A DNA stretch of 64,000 nt from Anabaena catenula FACHB-362 (GCF_014698735.1 NZ_JACJTQ010000009.1:62001-126000), one strand, 5' to 3'. Positions 1 to 9,501 are shown, counted from the first letter of the stretch. The notes: generated by a model not told the origin, from the sequence alone. A program made the numbers and translations.

Positions 1-371
1 TCGCTTTAGCGTATTCTTAGAAATATACTGATTATCTTAAATTCAGGGGTTTGAGACCCCTAGGTCTACACGTAGTCTCAGTTGAGTTGGGGTAATAGTC
101 CCCGACTCCAACTGTCTTCAATGTTTAATTTTTAATTTTTAATTTTTAATAGGGTTGATGCGGTGAGTTTTGTTGATCAGCAATTATTCGGACTTGATTT
201 AATACGATGTCCGGCTAATTAGTTATGATTATGCCATTTGTGCAACAATCGCAAAATTCTCTTTCCCCCAGCTATCTTAATGATAAGTTTTTAACCGGAC
301 ACGATATATAGCTGTAGCCAGGATAATTAGGACATTATTAATCCTTGAAACTTAGATATAATAAGGCTTTC

Positions 372-407
372 CCTCCTGCCTCCTGCCCTCTGCCTCCTGC
401 CTCCTGC
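372..407. repeat. Heptamer tandem repeat (STRR), ctcctgc unit
   Basis: Five units close to ctcctgc in a row, one degenerate (ctctgcc register). Short tandemly repeated heptamers of this kind are known from heterocystous cyanobacteria. It is intergenic. Confidence 0.75.
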
Positions 408-474
408 TATAATACTGTCTCTCCTTAAAGTGAAACGGTATGAGGCGGAGATTTTTTTGACAAGTAATATCAAC

Positions 475-570
475 AGGACTGACGCAGAATCATGAAAAAA
501 CGTTCGCGCAGCGTCTCCGACAGGAGAAGAGAAGAAATAAGAATTTTCAGAGAGTTCTTGCGTAAGTCCT
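475..570. repeat. MITE-like element with imperfect terminal inverted repeats
   Basis: The left end reads aggactgacgcagaa, and the reverse complement of the right end reads aggacttacgcaagaa, so about 14 positions match with one mismatch and one single-base gap. The interior (about 503-530) holds a TTCGCGCAGCG..GACAGGAG palindromic module related to segments at 21.87, 51.50 and 58.95 kb. There is no reading frame for a transposase. No clean target-site duplication abuts the ends, so mobility is inferred only from the terminal repeats. Confidence 0.5.
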
Positions 571-683
571 AATCAAGTCCGGTTGATTAATAATTGGTAG
601 TTGGTAATTGGTGAAGAGATAATTGAGACAAGGTAAATAACAACAATACCAAAGCTATCAGCAGTAATTAGGCCAGCTTGATG

Positions 684-2879
684 TTACTGATTAATTTGTT
701 CCAAAATACTTGAACTTTGGAAGATGGTATCACACTTGTTGGAGACGATAACGCAAATATTGCTGAGAGCTTGCTGGTAATTATCCATATCCTCTTGTGC
801 GAGGTACATTTGAGCAGATTTTTCTAAATCTTCAATTGCTTGGGCATGATTTTCTTTAACTTTACTTTCTCCATATTGTGCTAGTTCATAGTACACCATC
901 CCACGTTTGAGATAAACTTTTGCCATATGAGGATTAATATTTATTGCTTCGGTAAAATCAGTAATTGCCTGTTTATATTCTTGAGCATAATTGCTGCTAT
1001 ATTGGGCAAATTGATAACGGGCAAGACCTCGCTGAAAATAAGCTTCTGCGTTGGAGAGATTCAGTTTTATTGCTTGGGTAAAATCCGCAATTGATTTTTG
1101 GTATTCTTGTTGGGAGCTATGGCTATATTTAGCAATTTGAGAACGAACAATACCTCGGCGGATATAAGCTTCAGTATCTTGACTATTGAGACTGATAGCA
1201 GTATTAAAGTTGCTGATAGCTTTCCTATACTGTTGTTCAGGATCGTTACTATAGTCGGCAAGCATATAATGGGCATTGCCCCGGTTCACAAGTGCTTTTA
1301 CTTCCTGAGGATTGATTTTAAGAGCCTGGTTATAATCTGCTAATGCTCCTTCAAAATCATTCATATTGTAGCGGGCATTACCTCTGTTAATAAATAATTT
1401 GGCGTAATTGGGATTTTTTTTGATGCCTTGGCTAAAATTTTCAATGGCTCGCTCATAGTCTCGCTTTTGATAATCAGTATTACCACGCTCATAGTAATCT
1501 GTAAAAGTTATATTTTCATCGGGAAGAGTATTATTTTCTTGGCGAGACATCAACGTTTGTTGAGTGTAAGGATTTTGGGAAACAAATGGGCGAGTAAATT
1601 TAATCATTACGTCTAAATATCCCAACAAACCAAAACCCAAAAAACAAAACATAATCTTGTAAAACCTAGATTTGTTAGAATTTTTGGGCGGTTGAGAAGT
1701 ATAAAAGTTTTGAGTAAATACTGGTTGCCAATGATGTAATGAAGATCCTACTGTAACTGGTTTTCGGAAACGAGGAGTTGCTGTATGACGCTTTTTGGGT
1801 TTTCGGCGCGGTTGCAGATGTTCTTTGGAAGCGATCGCTTCCAGTGATGGAAAAGGATCACGTCCACCTAATCGCAAGGAACGTTCACACCAAGGACATT
1901 GTTTCAGGTGATGATCGTAGAAATGCTGGGGATTTACAGTACAAGTAACCAGACTTTCTTCAGCCGCAGCTATTGCTGATAACCAAGTTTGAGCGCTAGG
2001 ACGCAATTGGGGATTGTGGTGGCCATCCTCAAAACAACGCACAAACAAATCCCGTAAGCTGGGATGGAGCATTTCCCAAGGGGGTGCGACGGGGGTTGGC
2101 TGATAGGGAACTTGCCGTTTTTGACAGTATGTAAAATGACCATCAATTATTCTGGCTTCATAGGCAGGGGGGTCAAATACACCTTGAAAAATCCCAGAAA
2201 ATGGGTGCGTGCCTTCCATTAACAATTGAAATATCAGCACTGCTAACCCAAATAAATCATGGGAACTATCGCGATCGTACTCCGCAAAAGTTTTATTCTG
2301 TAATTCTGGTGGAGTATATTCGGGTTTACCGACTGAACAACGATAGACAATATTCTGCTCTGAGTCACGCACCTGAAATGAGTCTGTGTCTACCAAGGTG
2401 ACTAAGGCGGTGTCACTAACTAGAATATTCGACTCATTCACATCCCCAATACAGTATTGACTAGCGTGCAAGGCGGCAAAAGCTGCGGCTAGATTGCGAG
2501 CCGTCCGCAGTAAATACTGATAATTGAATAAGGGGCAGTTTTGACGACGGGTTCCAGGATTGTAAAAGTCCATAATCGGCCGCATCCCCCGAATGCGGGG
2601 CATTAAAAAGCCGATGATGCTACCACTACCATCTGCTGCTTGCAACAATTCCAGTGGCCAAGCGATGGAAATATGCCCTAAATTGGCTGTAGGGTTTTCG
2701 GGGGGTTTGGCAAGCATCGCCTGAAGTTTTTCAGCATGGGTGACAACTGGCTTGTGATAAATTTTTGCCACTAAATTTTCATCAGATGGCACTGCATATA
2801 CACAAGCTTCACCACCACGCCCCAAATTAACAGTGAGATCAAGAAGTTCCGGCTTGGGAAAACAACGTAGTACCTGCAT
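684..2879 (-). CDS. Atypical protein kinase with zinc ribbon, TM helix and TPR repeats (TerY-P triad kinase)
   Basis: This is a 731-residue protein. Residues 15-310 form an atypical Ser/Thr kinase domain: Gly-rich loop GRGGEACVY (20-28), Lys39 as the VAIK lysine, IGDVNESN in place of HRDLKxxN (Asp146, Asn151) and DTD (Asp164) in place of DFG. All four catalytic residues are present, so activity is plausible although HRD and DFG are altered. A Cys-x2-Cys (C328, C331) with C313 upstream suggests a small zinc ribbon just after the kinase. One hydrophobic segment (about 407-427) predicts membrane anchoring. The C-terminal part (about 464-715) holds five or six TPRs. It is last in a minus-strand operon behind a PP2C phosphatase and a vWA protein, the gene set described as the TerY-P triad. 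Substrates are unknown. Confidence 0.85.
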   Translation of the reverse strand: MQVLRCFPKPELLDLTVNLGRGGEACVYAVPSDENLVAKIYHKPVVTHAEKLQAMLAKPPENPTANLGHISIAWPLELLQAADGSGSIIGFLMPRIRGMRPIMDFYNPGTRRQNCPLFNYQYLLRTARNLAAAFAALHASQYCIGDVNESNILVSDTALVTLVDTDSFQVRDSEQNIVYRCSVGKPEYTPPELQNKTFAEYDRDSSHDLFGLAVLIFQLLMEGTHPFSGIFQGVFDPPAYEARIIDGHFTYCQKRQVPYQPTPVAPPWEMLHPSLRDLFVRCFEDGHHNPQLRPSAQTWLSAIAAAEESLVTCTVNPQHFYDHHLKQCPWCERSLRLGGRDPFPSLEAIASKEHLQPRRKPKKRHTATPRFRKPVTVGSSLHHWQPVFTQNFYTSQPPKNSNKSRFYKIMFCFLGFGLLGYLDVMIKFTRPFVSQNPYTQQTLMSRQENNTLPDENITFTDYYERGNTDYQKRDYERAIENFSQGIKKNPNYAKLFINRGNARYNMNDFEGALADYNQALKINPQEVKALVNRGNAHYMLADYSNDPEQQYRKAISNFNTAISLNSQDTEAYIRRGIVRSQIAKYSHSSQQEYQKSIADFTQAIKLNLSNAEAYFQRGLARYQFAQYSSNYAQEYKQAITDFTEAININPHMAKVYLKRGMVYYELAQYGESKVKENHAQAIEDLEKSAQMYLAQEDMDNYQQALSNICVIVSNKCDTIFQSSSILEQINQ

Positions 2880-2921
2880 GGTAGAGTTACGATTAAGAGA
2901 GGTTATGTTTACAGATATTGC

Positions 2922-3707
2922 TTATGAGTGGCTGAGTGCGGCTAGGACTAAGGTCAAATCATCATCCGTGCGTTGAGTAATCCGCTCAGAGCATAAAAAC
3001 CTCACCAACTGCTCTTTAGCCATAATCTTATCCTCAGCATTCGCTACAAACTCGAATAAAGGAAAAAAGAATGGTTTGTGAGGTTCACCAACCACCATAT
3101 TCAAAGCCAGCATTTGTAGTCCATCGGTAAGAACACCTATATTGACTATTTTTTGCCGCAATATTCTGATTTGTGCCGTATTTACGGCATCAGGCGAAGT
3201 CAAAAAAGTAGTTTCATTGATGTATTCACCGTTATTGGGTATGGTAAGTGCCAGTAGATTGCCGCTGTTATCTTTGGCTACAGCCAAGCCATCACCTATT
3301 TGGCCTACGGCTACTACTTCTGGTGTGGCGATCGCAATAATTAAGGTAGTTGCTAAATCATGAGGCTGATGGTTGCAGACATTTGCCTCCTCTTCTACAG
3401 CTTTTTTGGCGGCTAATATGGCATCCGTGAGCAGTCCACGCAATAGATCATCATCTGTAAGAGTGTTGTGGGTAATTTCTTGATTGTTTGAGAGATGATC
3501 TATTGCTGTTTCTACAGCAATCATTGCTCCCACTTTCCCCAAAGTTGCAGAACCCGCACCATCTGCCGTCGCTACTACCAACACATTATCTGGCAATATT
3601 TGCCAATGGTGAGCATCCTGACATAACTGCTTGTTTTTGACGTGGCTAGTACCACATACAGAAGCGGCTACTATCCGCCATTGAGAAATCTGTTTTGGTG
3701 TGTTCAT
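2922..3707 (-). CDS. PP2C-family Ser/Thr protein phosphatase (TerY-P triad)
   Basis: This is a 261-residue PP2C-type phosphatase. Metal-binding motifs are visible: ADGAGSA near the N terminus, GQIGDGLA in the middle, LTDGLQ, and RTDDDLTLV near the C terminus. The start is placed at the ATG at 3705-3707 because GAGAG lies at the right distance upstream. The frame is open to 3749, but the extra residues look unlike the family. It sits between the vWA gene (133 bp upstream) and the kinase gene (42 bp downstream), all on the minus strand. The likely role is to reverse phosphorylation by the neighbouring kinase, which is known for kinase/PP2C pairs but inferred here. Confidence 0.85.
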   Translation of the reverse strand: MNTPKQISQWRIVAASVCGTSHVKNKQLCQDAHHWQILPDNVLVVATADGAGSATLGKVGAMIAVETAIDHLSNNQEITHNTLTDDDLLRGLLTDAILAAKKAVEEEANVCNHQPHDLATTLIIAIATPEVVAVGQIGDGLAVAKDNSGNLLALTIPNNGEYINETTFLTSPDAVNTAQIRILRQKIVNIGVLTDGLQMLALNMVVGEPHKPFFFPLFEFVANAEDKIMAKEQLVRFLCSERITQRTDDDLTLVLAALSHS

Positions 3708-3813
3708 AAATTTGCTCTCACAGCTAAAGTGAAGAGTTATCAGTTTCAAGGTAGGTGATCAAGAATCACTACCTGCAAGTATGCTTACCAATTAATGGGA
3801 ATGCCCTGCAATT

Positions 3814-3843
3814 TAACTGGTAACTGATAACTGTTAACTGTTA
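3814..3843. repeat. Heptamer STRR (taactgN) abutting a stop codon
   Basis: Four units of taactgg/taactga/taactgt/taactgt run directly into the stop codon of the vWA gene (stop at 3841-3843, minus strand), so the repeat forms the first bases of its 3' flank. Confidence 0.7.
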
Positions 3844-4515
3844 AACAGACCCCCAACCAATTGGTGGTAGTGCCACTTGTTCATCTACTTTAGAATGAGA
3901 AACGGCTGACATACTAGCTGAAAGCCAAACGAACATTTCGATAAAGTTTAATCCCTGGAGTTTCAAAGGAGTACGCACGGCTATTTGATTTAAACGCATC
4001 ATATTGGCATTTTCTACTCCTACGGTAAAAAAGGCAACGCGTTTATTAGCTTCATCTCCTTGTAGGCGCTGCACTGCTTGCTCAATCACATGATCTAGCT
4101 CACCTTGTGGCTCCCCATCAGTAATCATAAATACCCACGGACGATAGTAAGCTATGCCATTGGCACGATACTGGGATTTACGTTCTTGAATTATTTCTAA
4201 TGATTTGTTAATTCCCGCGCCCATCGTCGTTAGTCCCTGGGCTGTTAGAATAGGTGGGTTGAATTGGTCTGCGGTGACAAAGTCTTGCACCACGTTGACA
4301 TGACTGTCAAATGTCACAATCGCTACCTCAACCCTTCTAGCTGCTAAGGAGTTTTTGACTAGTTCATCCTTAAAACTCAGCAAGCCCTGATTTAAAGCCT
4401 CTATTCGCTCTCCTTGCATCGAGCCAGATGTATCTAGCAATAGCACGCAAGGACAACGGGGTTCGGGGTTTTCTGCAAACTCTACGACTTCATCTAGTTT
4501 TATTGTATCCAGCAT
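3841..4515 (-). CDS. TerY-like von Willebrand factor A domain protein
   Basis: This is a 224-residue single vWA domain. The MIDAS metal site is visible as LLDTSGSMQGER (DxSxS) near residues 27-38, followed by a TMGAG threonine segment and ITDGEPQGE, matching the TerY group. The upstream phrase EFAENPEPRCPC is also typical of that group. The ATG at 4513-4515 is preferred, with AAAGG just upstream. A TTG at 4540-4542 with its own purine-rich upstream region would add nine residues. It is first in the operon ahead of the PP2C and kinase genes. TerY proteins are thought to act as metal-dependent scaffolds in stress signalling; the specific partner here is inferred from context. Confidence 0.85.
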   Translation of the reverse strand: MLDTIKLDEVVEFAENPEPRCPCVLLLDTSGSMQGERIEALNQGLLSFKDELVKNSLAARRVEVAIVTFDSHVNVVQDFVTADQFNPPILTAQGLTTMGAGINKSLEIIQERKSQYRANGIAYYRPWVFMITDGEPQGELDHVIEQAVQRLQGDEANKRVAFFTVGVENANMMRLNQIAVRTPLKLQGLNFIEMFVWLSASMSAVSHSKVDEQVALPPIGWGSV

Positions 4516-4542
4516 AACCTTTTGTGTTATGTTATAGTCCAA

Positions 4543-5202
4543 AGCTTTAATTTCCTTTCCTCAAAGTATATAATTTCTAACACTAGTACGACTACAAGTA
4601 TGGTATTTAGCGGTAAATAGCTTAATCTTCATTAACCAAATTATTCTCACACAATTCTCTATTTCAGGAAATTTGAATAACTATATAGTTTAGTTAAAGC
4701 AAATTTATCAGGGTGAGAAGTTTAGTTGTTGTAGTCTATCCACCATAATTTATGTTAAACACCTTAAGAATATAATATTCAATATATACATTTATCAAAA
4801 TAAGTTTTTAAAGATTTTATGTGGAAAAATAGCCAACTGCTCAACTACTAAGTAATCCTCATTAATTCTGGCATTTGATAATTTTTACAATGTAAAAAGC
4901 AAAACCGAAAAACCTTAATTATATTGACAGCATGAGGCATATTTATAGACTAGTACTACAGAGCAGAAATAACTATCCAGTTACAAAAGGTTAACAAAGT
5001 TTTTTATCTTCTGCGTTCTTACAGTAGTAATATTAGGTAAATAGAAAAAGCCCAAAGTAATTGCTATAGCTAATAATAAGTACATAATATTGGTAAATAC
5101 ATATTGGTTTATAGAGAAAAATAAAAGAGAAGTGAAAATTTTATCTCAAAATTTACTCTTTCTCAATACTAAGTCAATTTCTCCAGAAAAACTGTAAAAA
5201 AT
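4543..5202. other. AT-rich divergent intergenic region
   Basis: About 660 bases without a plausible gene separate the divergently transcribed TerY-P operon and the PATAN-REC regulator. It should hold both promoters. The sequence is very A/T-rich, so many -10-like hexamers occur and none can be singled out. I saw no repeat element or RNA structure. Confidence 0.5.
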
Positions 5203-6570
5203 ATGAATAATACTGGCACATTTAGCAAACTATCTCCTGAGCGTTTATTAAGGCAGTTAACTAATTGTTCTGATACTACTTGTTTACAAGTCCTGAACAA
5301 CTCCGTATCTTGGACAATATACTTAGAACAGGGCAAAATTATCTATGCTACCCATTCAGTAGAACCATTTGATCGACTAGAACGGCATATGCGTCGCCTA
5401 AGTCCGCAAATTCCCCTTGTGACTAGTGACATTCGTGTGCAGTTACGTATGATGTTTGAACCTGATTGGCAAACTCCGTTAACTGATGATGACGACAATT
5501 CACCAAGCCAACCTCCAGAATATCAAGCTATTTACTGGCTGATTAATCAAAAACATCTACTTTCTACACAAGCGGCAGTGCTAATTCAAGAATTAGTTAA
5601 AGAAGTAATTGAATCATTTCTGCTCATTCACGACGGAACTTATAAATTAGCAGAACCAGTAATTAGCATTCCTAAAATTTGTAAGTTAGACGTAGAGAAT
5701 ATTATAGAACGCTGCCAAAAGCGGTTACAAAATTGGCAGTCTTTCGCTCCCCAAATATCTTCTCCCTATCAACGTCCATATCTGTTGATTAACAGTAAAT
5801 TTTATGATAAACGACTCCCAGAACTACAGCAAAATCTAACTAACTGGATGAAGGGTTTTAGCTTGCGTCATCTGGCTGTAATTATCAATCAAGATGAAGT
5901 GCAACTGGCTCAAACGTTATATCCACATATACTTGAGGGTTCGATTATTTTACATGAACCAGATCCTCCATTTGATCAATTACCGAAGACTTTTAAAGAT
6001 CTATCACCGATTTTGCCACATGGCATAGCAACAATTAATAGAGAATCGTTTAGTGTAGAAGTATTATCAGATCCTGCTACGTCCGCAGAAGATACTGAAT
6101 TGGAAATTTCTACTTTACCCACAGATAACAGGGAACAATTAAATATACAAAATAACATAGAAGCTGATGAGCAAAGTGTAACTAATGCTACTATAAATGC
6201 TACAAAAGTCTACAAAATTATTTCTGTAGATGATAGCCCCACAATTCTCAAAGAAATCAGTCGTTGTTTAGAAGATGAAAATGTTTCTGTAGTGACGATT
6301 AATGAGCCTGTCAAAGCAGTAATGTCTATTATTAGACATAAACCAGATTTGATTTTGCTGGATCTGAATATGGCAGGAATTGATGGTTATGAATTATGCC
6401 GGATTATCCGTAATAATTCAATGTTTAAAGAAATTCCCATTATTTTTGTGACTGGAAGTAGAGGAATTGTAGACAAGGTAAAAGCAAGAATGGTAGGAGC
6501 CTCTGGGTATTTAACTAAACCTTTTACTCGGGCTGAGTTACTGAAAATGATTTTTATGCATTTAGCATAA
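5203..6570 (+). CDS. PatA-family response regulator (PATAN domain plus C-terminal receiver)
   Basis: This is a 455-residue protein. The N-terminal region (about 5-75 and onwards) matches the PATAN/DUF4388 fold: it opens SKLSPERLLRQL and continues through LEQGKIIYATHS. A helical middle follows, then a receiver domain from about 336 to the end with acidic VDDS, phosphoacceptor Asp387 in LLDLNMAG, Thr in VTGS and Lys439 in LTKPF, so it looks phosphorylatable. This architecture is shared by PatA (heterocyst pattern), PixG and PilG-type regulators. It has no CheY-like, CheW-like or histidine kinase gene beside it, which fits an orphan PatA-like protein rather than a Pix/Pil cluster. There is no output DNA-binding domain. 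Which PatA paralogue it is cannot be decided here. Confidence 0.85.
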   Translation: MNNTGTFSKLSPERLLRQLTNCSDTTCLQVLNNSVSWTIYLEQGKIIYATHSVEPFDRLERHMRRLSPQIPLVTSDIRVQLRMMFEPDWQTPLTDDDDNSPSQPPEYQAIYWLINQKHLLSTQAAVLIQELVKEVIESFLLIHDGTYKLAEPVISIPKICKLDVENIIERCQKRLQNWQSFAPQISSPYQRPYLLINSKFYDKRLPELQQNLTNWMKGFSLRHLAVIINQDEVQLAQTLYPHILEGSIILHEPDPPFDQLPKTFKDLSPILPHGIATINRESFSVEVLSDPATSAEDTELEISTLPTDNREQLNIQNNIEADEQSVTNATINATKVYKIISVDDSPTILKEISRCLEDENVSVVTINEPVKAVMSIIRHKPDLILLDLNMAGIDGYELCRIIRNNSMFKEIPIIFVTGSRGIVDKVKARMVGASGYLTKPFTRAELLKMIFMHLA

Positions 6571-6646
6571 AGGTAAATGGGGGAGACGCTGGCAAAAGCT
6601 CAGAATTCCCTGTTCCCTGACAACTGACTCTAGAAAGTAATTAATC

Positions 6647-7918
6647 GTGGCACAAGTTGTATTAGAAAACGTTTATAAAAGTTTCCCTCCTCGGAAGGGG
6701 GAAGGTTTGCAGAATCAGCAGCAGTTATCACCAGGAAAAGAAAGTCCCGATAGTATTAATGTTTTGCGACGAATAAATTTAACCATCGCCGATGGTGAGT
6801 TTATGGTATTGGTGGGACCATCTGGCTGTGGTAAAAGCACCTTGCTGCGGTTGATCGCCGGTTTAGAGGTCATGACCGGTGGTAATATTTCCGTAGGCGA
6901 TCGCTTGATTAATGATTTACCGCCTAAAGAAAGGGACATCGCTATGGTGTTTCAAAATTACGCCCTCTATCCCCATATGACGGTGTATGACAACATCGCT
7001 TTTGGGTTACGTCGTCGGTTTGATGATGGGGAAGTGGGGAAAACAACAATTACCAAATGGAAAGAAAATCTCTTGGTAGGGGTAAGCAGGAAACTACCGA
7101 AGGGACTGCGTTATGTTTCTCAAAAAGAACAGGCTATCAATGAAAGGGTGCGGAGTGTTGCTCAATTGTTACAAATTGAAGCTTTGTTACATCGTTTACC
7201 CAAACAACTTTCTGGGGGACAAAGACAAAGGGTAGCATTGGGAAGAGCGATCGCACGCAATCCCCAAGTATTCTTAATGGATGAGCCATTATCTAACTTA
7301 GATGCGAAATTACGGGCAGAAACCCGCACCCAAATTGTCAAATTGCAGCGTCAATTGGGAACGACAACGATTTATGTCACCCATGATCAAACAGAAGCAA
7401 TGACAATGGGCGATCGCATTGCGATCATGTCAGAAGGTAAAATACAGCAAGTGGCTGCACCATTGGAACTTTATAACCGTCCAGCTAATCGCTTTGTAGC
7501 GGAATTTATCGGTTCACCACCCATGAATTTTATCCTGGTGGAATTTCATGCACCTTTATTAATTACCCATTCTGACTTTCGCTTTACTCTTCCAGATGTA
7601 TGGGGAAATGCCTTACAAAAATACGATGGCAAAACTTTAATGTTAGGTATTCGTCCAGAACACCTGAATTTGAGTGTAGCTGCTACCAAAAATTTACCAG
7701 TAAAAGTAGACTTAGTAGAAAACTTGGGAAATGATACTTTTCTCTCCGTGAGAATTGCTGATCCTGATTTAGCAAACACAAATGGTCAAGGTTTACAGGT
7801 AAGAGTACCACCAGATAGGGTTATAACCCTGGGTGAGCAACTTTGGTTATCATTAATACCAGAAAAACTGCACTTTTTTGACCCAAAAACTGAGTTAGCA
7901 CTATTTCCTACAAAATAG
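6647..7918 (+). CDS. ABC transporter ATP-binding protein, MalK/UgpC type
   Basis: This is a 423-residue ATPase for a carbohydrate or glycerol-phosphate importer. Walker A is GPSGCGKST (57-65), the Q-loop is VFQNYALYPHMT, the signature is LSGGQRQR (about 188), Walker B is VFLMDEP and the switch is YVTHDQTEA. The C-terminal TOBE/regulatory region (from about 290) is typical of MalK/UgpC. Two lineage-type insertions are visible: about 20 residues after KSFPP and about 40 residues after FGLRRRF. It starts with GTG at 6647. No permease or binding-protein gene is adjacent, so it probably serves transport operons elsewhere, as shared ATPases often do. Substrate unknown. Confidence 0.88.
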   Translation: MAQVVLENVYKSFPPRKGEGLQNQQQLSPGKESPDSINVLRRINLTIADGEFMVLVGPSGCGKSTLLRLIAGLEVMTGGNISVGDRLINDLPPKERDIAMVFQNYALYPHMTVYDNIAFGLRRRFDDGEVGKTTITKWKENLLVGVSRKLPKGLRYVSQKEQAINERVRSVAQLLQIEALLHRLPKQLSGGQRQRVALGRAIARNPQVFLMDEPLSNLDAKLRAETRTQIVKLQRQLGTTTIYVTHDQTEAMTMGDRIAIMSEGKIQQVAAPLELYNRPANRFVAEFIGSPPMNFILVEFHAPLLITHSDFRFTLPDVWGNALQKYDGKTLMLGIRPEHLNLSVAATKNLPVKVDLVENLGNDTFLSVRIADPDLANTNGQGLQVRVPPDRVITLGEQLWLSLIPEKLHFFDPKTELALFPTK

Positions 7919-7956
7919 TCAAAGTAATTCGTAATTATTCGGTCAGTGGAATCTGC

Positions 7957-7987
7957 TTTTTTAATTTTTAATTGTTAATTTTTAATT
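7957..7987. repeat. A/T heptamer repeat between convergent genes
   Basis: Four units close to tttttaa lie in the short gap between the convergent ABC ATPase and Ig/propeller genes. Similar A/T heptamers occur at 123-150 and around 56.03-56.08 kb. Confidence 0.5.
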
Positions 7988-8001
7988 CCGAGAAAGCGGT
8001 A

Positions 8002-9501
8002 CTAGGGTAGCCAGTGGGGATGAAAGCCGACTAAAGGAAGTTGTTCAGGCTTAATTTCGATATTTTCTCCTTCTGTGATGGGTAACAGAGGCATAAGCCA
8101 CAGACTGCTAGTAGCAATGGGTTCACCATCATCAGTTTTTAAGTTGTTACCAGGTAATGGTGTAGTGGTATTTTGTAGTGGCACTACTTGGTCAAACAAT
8201 ATGCCCAAACCGTCAGGTGCTAAACTCATTTGCACATTACGTTGAGCGGGAGGTAGCATTAACAGTGGCTTCTGCTGTTCTGTTTTGAGATTAATCGCCA
8301 CTAAATAAGGCTGTTCTATATATTGTTCTTTTGATATTAGCTGTGTTGTCAAACAGTAGAGCGTGGGTGAAGCAGTATCAAAATTGCAGCCGAGAATAGA
8401 GCCTGTTGTTTTTAAGAGTTGTTTCTGCACACCTTGGTTTGTAACCAAGAATAAATCTCGTGTGTAGTCAGTATTAAACTTAACCATTGCCGCTTGTGAA
8501 CCATCCTTAGAAAAAGCTTGAACTAAGCCAAATTGCGGCAAGAAATCTAGGGGTTTACTAGCATCTCCTAAAAGGGATAAAATTGCTGTTCCCTGTCCTT
8601 GGGCTACGGCTACGGCTTTACTATCTGGTGTAATCAAAAAGTCTCCACCAGGTTGACTTTCCAGACGTTTTGGGGTGTTTTTTTCTCCTGAAGTATGGTT
8701 GTTGGCTGGCAAATGCCATAGTCCAAAGTCACCGGGATTATCTCTTTTTCCCCGTTGAACAACAATTGTTTGCCCATCGGGAGATAAATCAAATTTCAGG
8801 TTTTGATAGTCTTTATTATCTAAAATCAGGTCAATTTTACCTGCTGGTTGTGGTTGTTCATCAGTTTTGCTAGAAATGCCTGTTGTGACTGTATATAATT
8901 GGGCTGAAAGTAAATCCGAAGATTTGGAAGAACGAGCCGAGAATAATATTTTATCCCCATCTGGAAATGGCTCGAAGTCCATGACAATCAGGTCTTTGGG
9001 GGTAAGTACCTTTTTTTGTTCTTGGGTTAAGTTGTAGAGTACTAACTTTCCCTGCTCTTCTTGATTCGCTCCTATATAAAGTAGGGCGCGATTGCGAGTG
9101 CTGAATTTACCTGTAAAGGGTTCCATTACCCTATTTTTTCCTTCTGCTTCCGAGAATTTATCTCTAGATCCTTGTAATAACACTTTATAGTTTGTGCCAT
9201 AGGGTGCTGGTGTCACCAGTGTATAGACCAGTCTTCGCCCTGCCCAACTGATTTTACCTGCTAGAGGTGGATCGATTTTTAAGTTATTCTCTACGCTTTT
9301 GATGTCCATTGGACGGCTAAAGGTAAGACTGAAGGAGATGTCTTCTGCGCCAATTTGTTGATTTTGCCAGGTAAAAGTTCTGACGATAGGCTTGACGGCA
9401 TCACCTTGCCAGATCACAAACCCAATCAGCAGACTTAATAGGAGAATCAGCGCGATCGCAATTCGATCTAGTGGTTGAATTAATATATGAGATTTAGTCA
9501 T
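8002..9501 (-). CDS. Membrane-anchored protein with Ig-like domain and TolB/WD40-like propeller
   Basis: This is a 499-residue protein. An N-terminal hydrophobic helix (about 12-31) is followed by an Ig-like bacterial domain (about 38-130, with SFSLTFSRPMD and LVYTLVTPAPYGTNY). A stretch of repeating beta-blade motifs follows (such as PFPDGDKILFSARSS, DLSPDGQTIVVQ, SLAPDGLGILF), indicating a propeller facing the periplasm. No catalytic residues are recognisable; a scaffold or cell-envelope role is inference. The start codon ATG lies inside the edge of a long heptamer repeat, and the first codons (ATG ACT AAA) can be read as the last repeat unit, so the 5' leader of this gene consists of STRR sequence. 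Confidence 0.75.
   Translation of the reverse strand: MTKSHILIQPLDRIAIALILLLSLLIGFVIWQGDAVKPIVRTFTWQNQQIGAEDISFSLTFSRPMDIKSVENNLKIDPPLAGKISWAGRRLVYTLVTPAPYGTNYKVLLQGSRDKFSEAEGKNRVMEPFTGKFSTRNRALLYIGANQEEQGKLVLYNLTQEQKKVLTPKDLIVMDFEPFPDGDKILFSARSSKSSDLLSAQLYTVTTGISSKTDEQPQPAGKIDLILDNKDYQNLKFDLSPDGQTIVVQRGKRDNPGDFGLWHLPANNHTSGEKNTPKRLESQPGGDFLITPDSKAVAVAQGQGTAILSLLGDASKPLDFLPQFGLVQAFSKDGSQAAMVKFNTDYTRDLFLVTNQGVQKQLLKTTGSILGCNFDTASPTLYCLTTQLISKEQYIEQPYLVAINLKTEQQKPLLMLPPAQRNVQMSLAPDGLGILFDQVVPLQNTTTPLPGNNLKTDDGEPIATSSLWLMPLLPITEGENIEIKPEQLPLVGFHPHWLP

Larger units (their letters stand above)
1..683. other. Intergenic, repeat-bearing, no gene seen
   Basis: No convincing reading frame. The stretch carries an A/T heptamer tandem repeat (about 123-150), a ctcctgc-type heptamer repeat (about 372-407), a miniature element with imperfect terminal inverted repeats (475-570) and a short run of ttggtaN heptamers (about 592-616). 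It lies downstream of the minus-strand TPR-kinase gene, so it is 3' flank for that operon. I found no clear intrinsic terminator. Confidence 0.6.
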
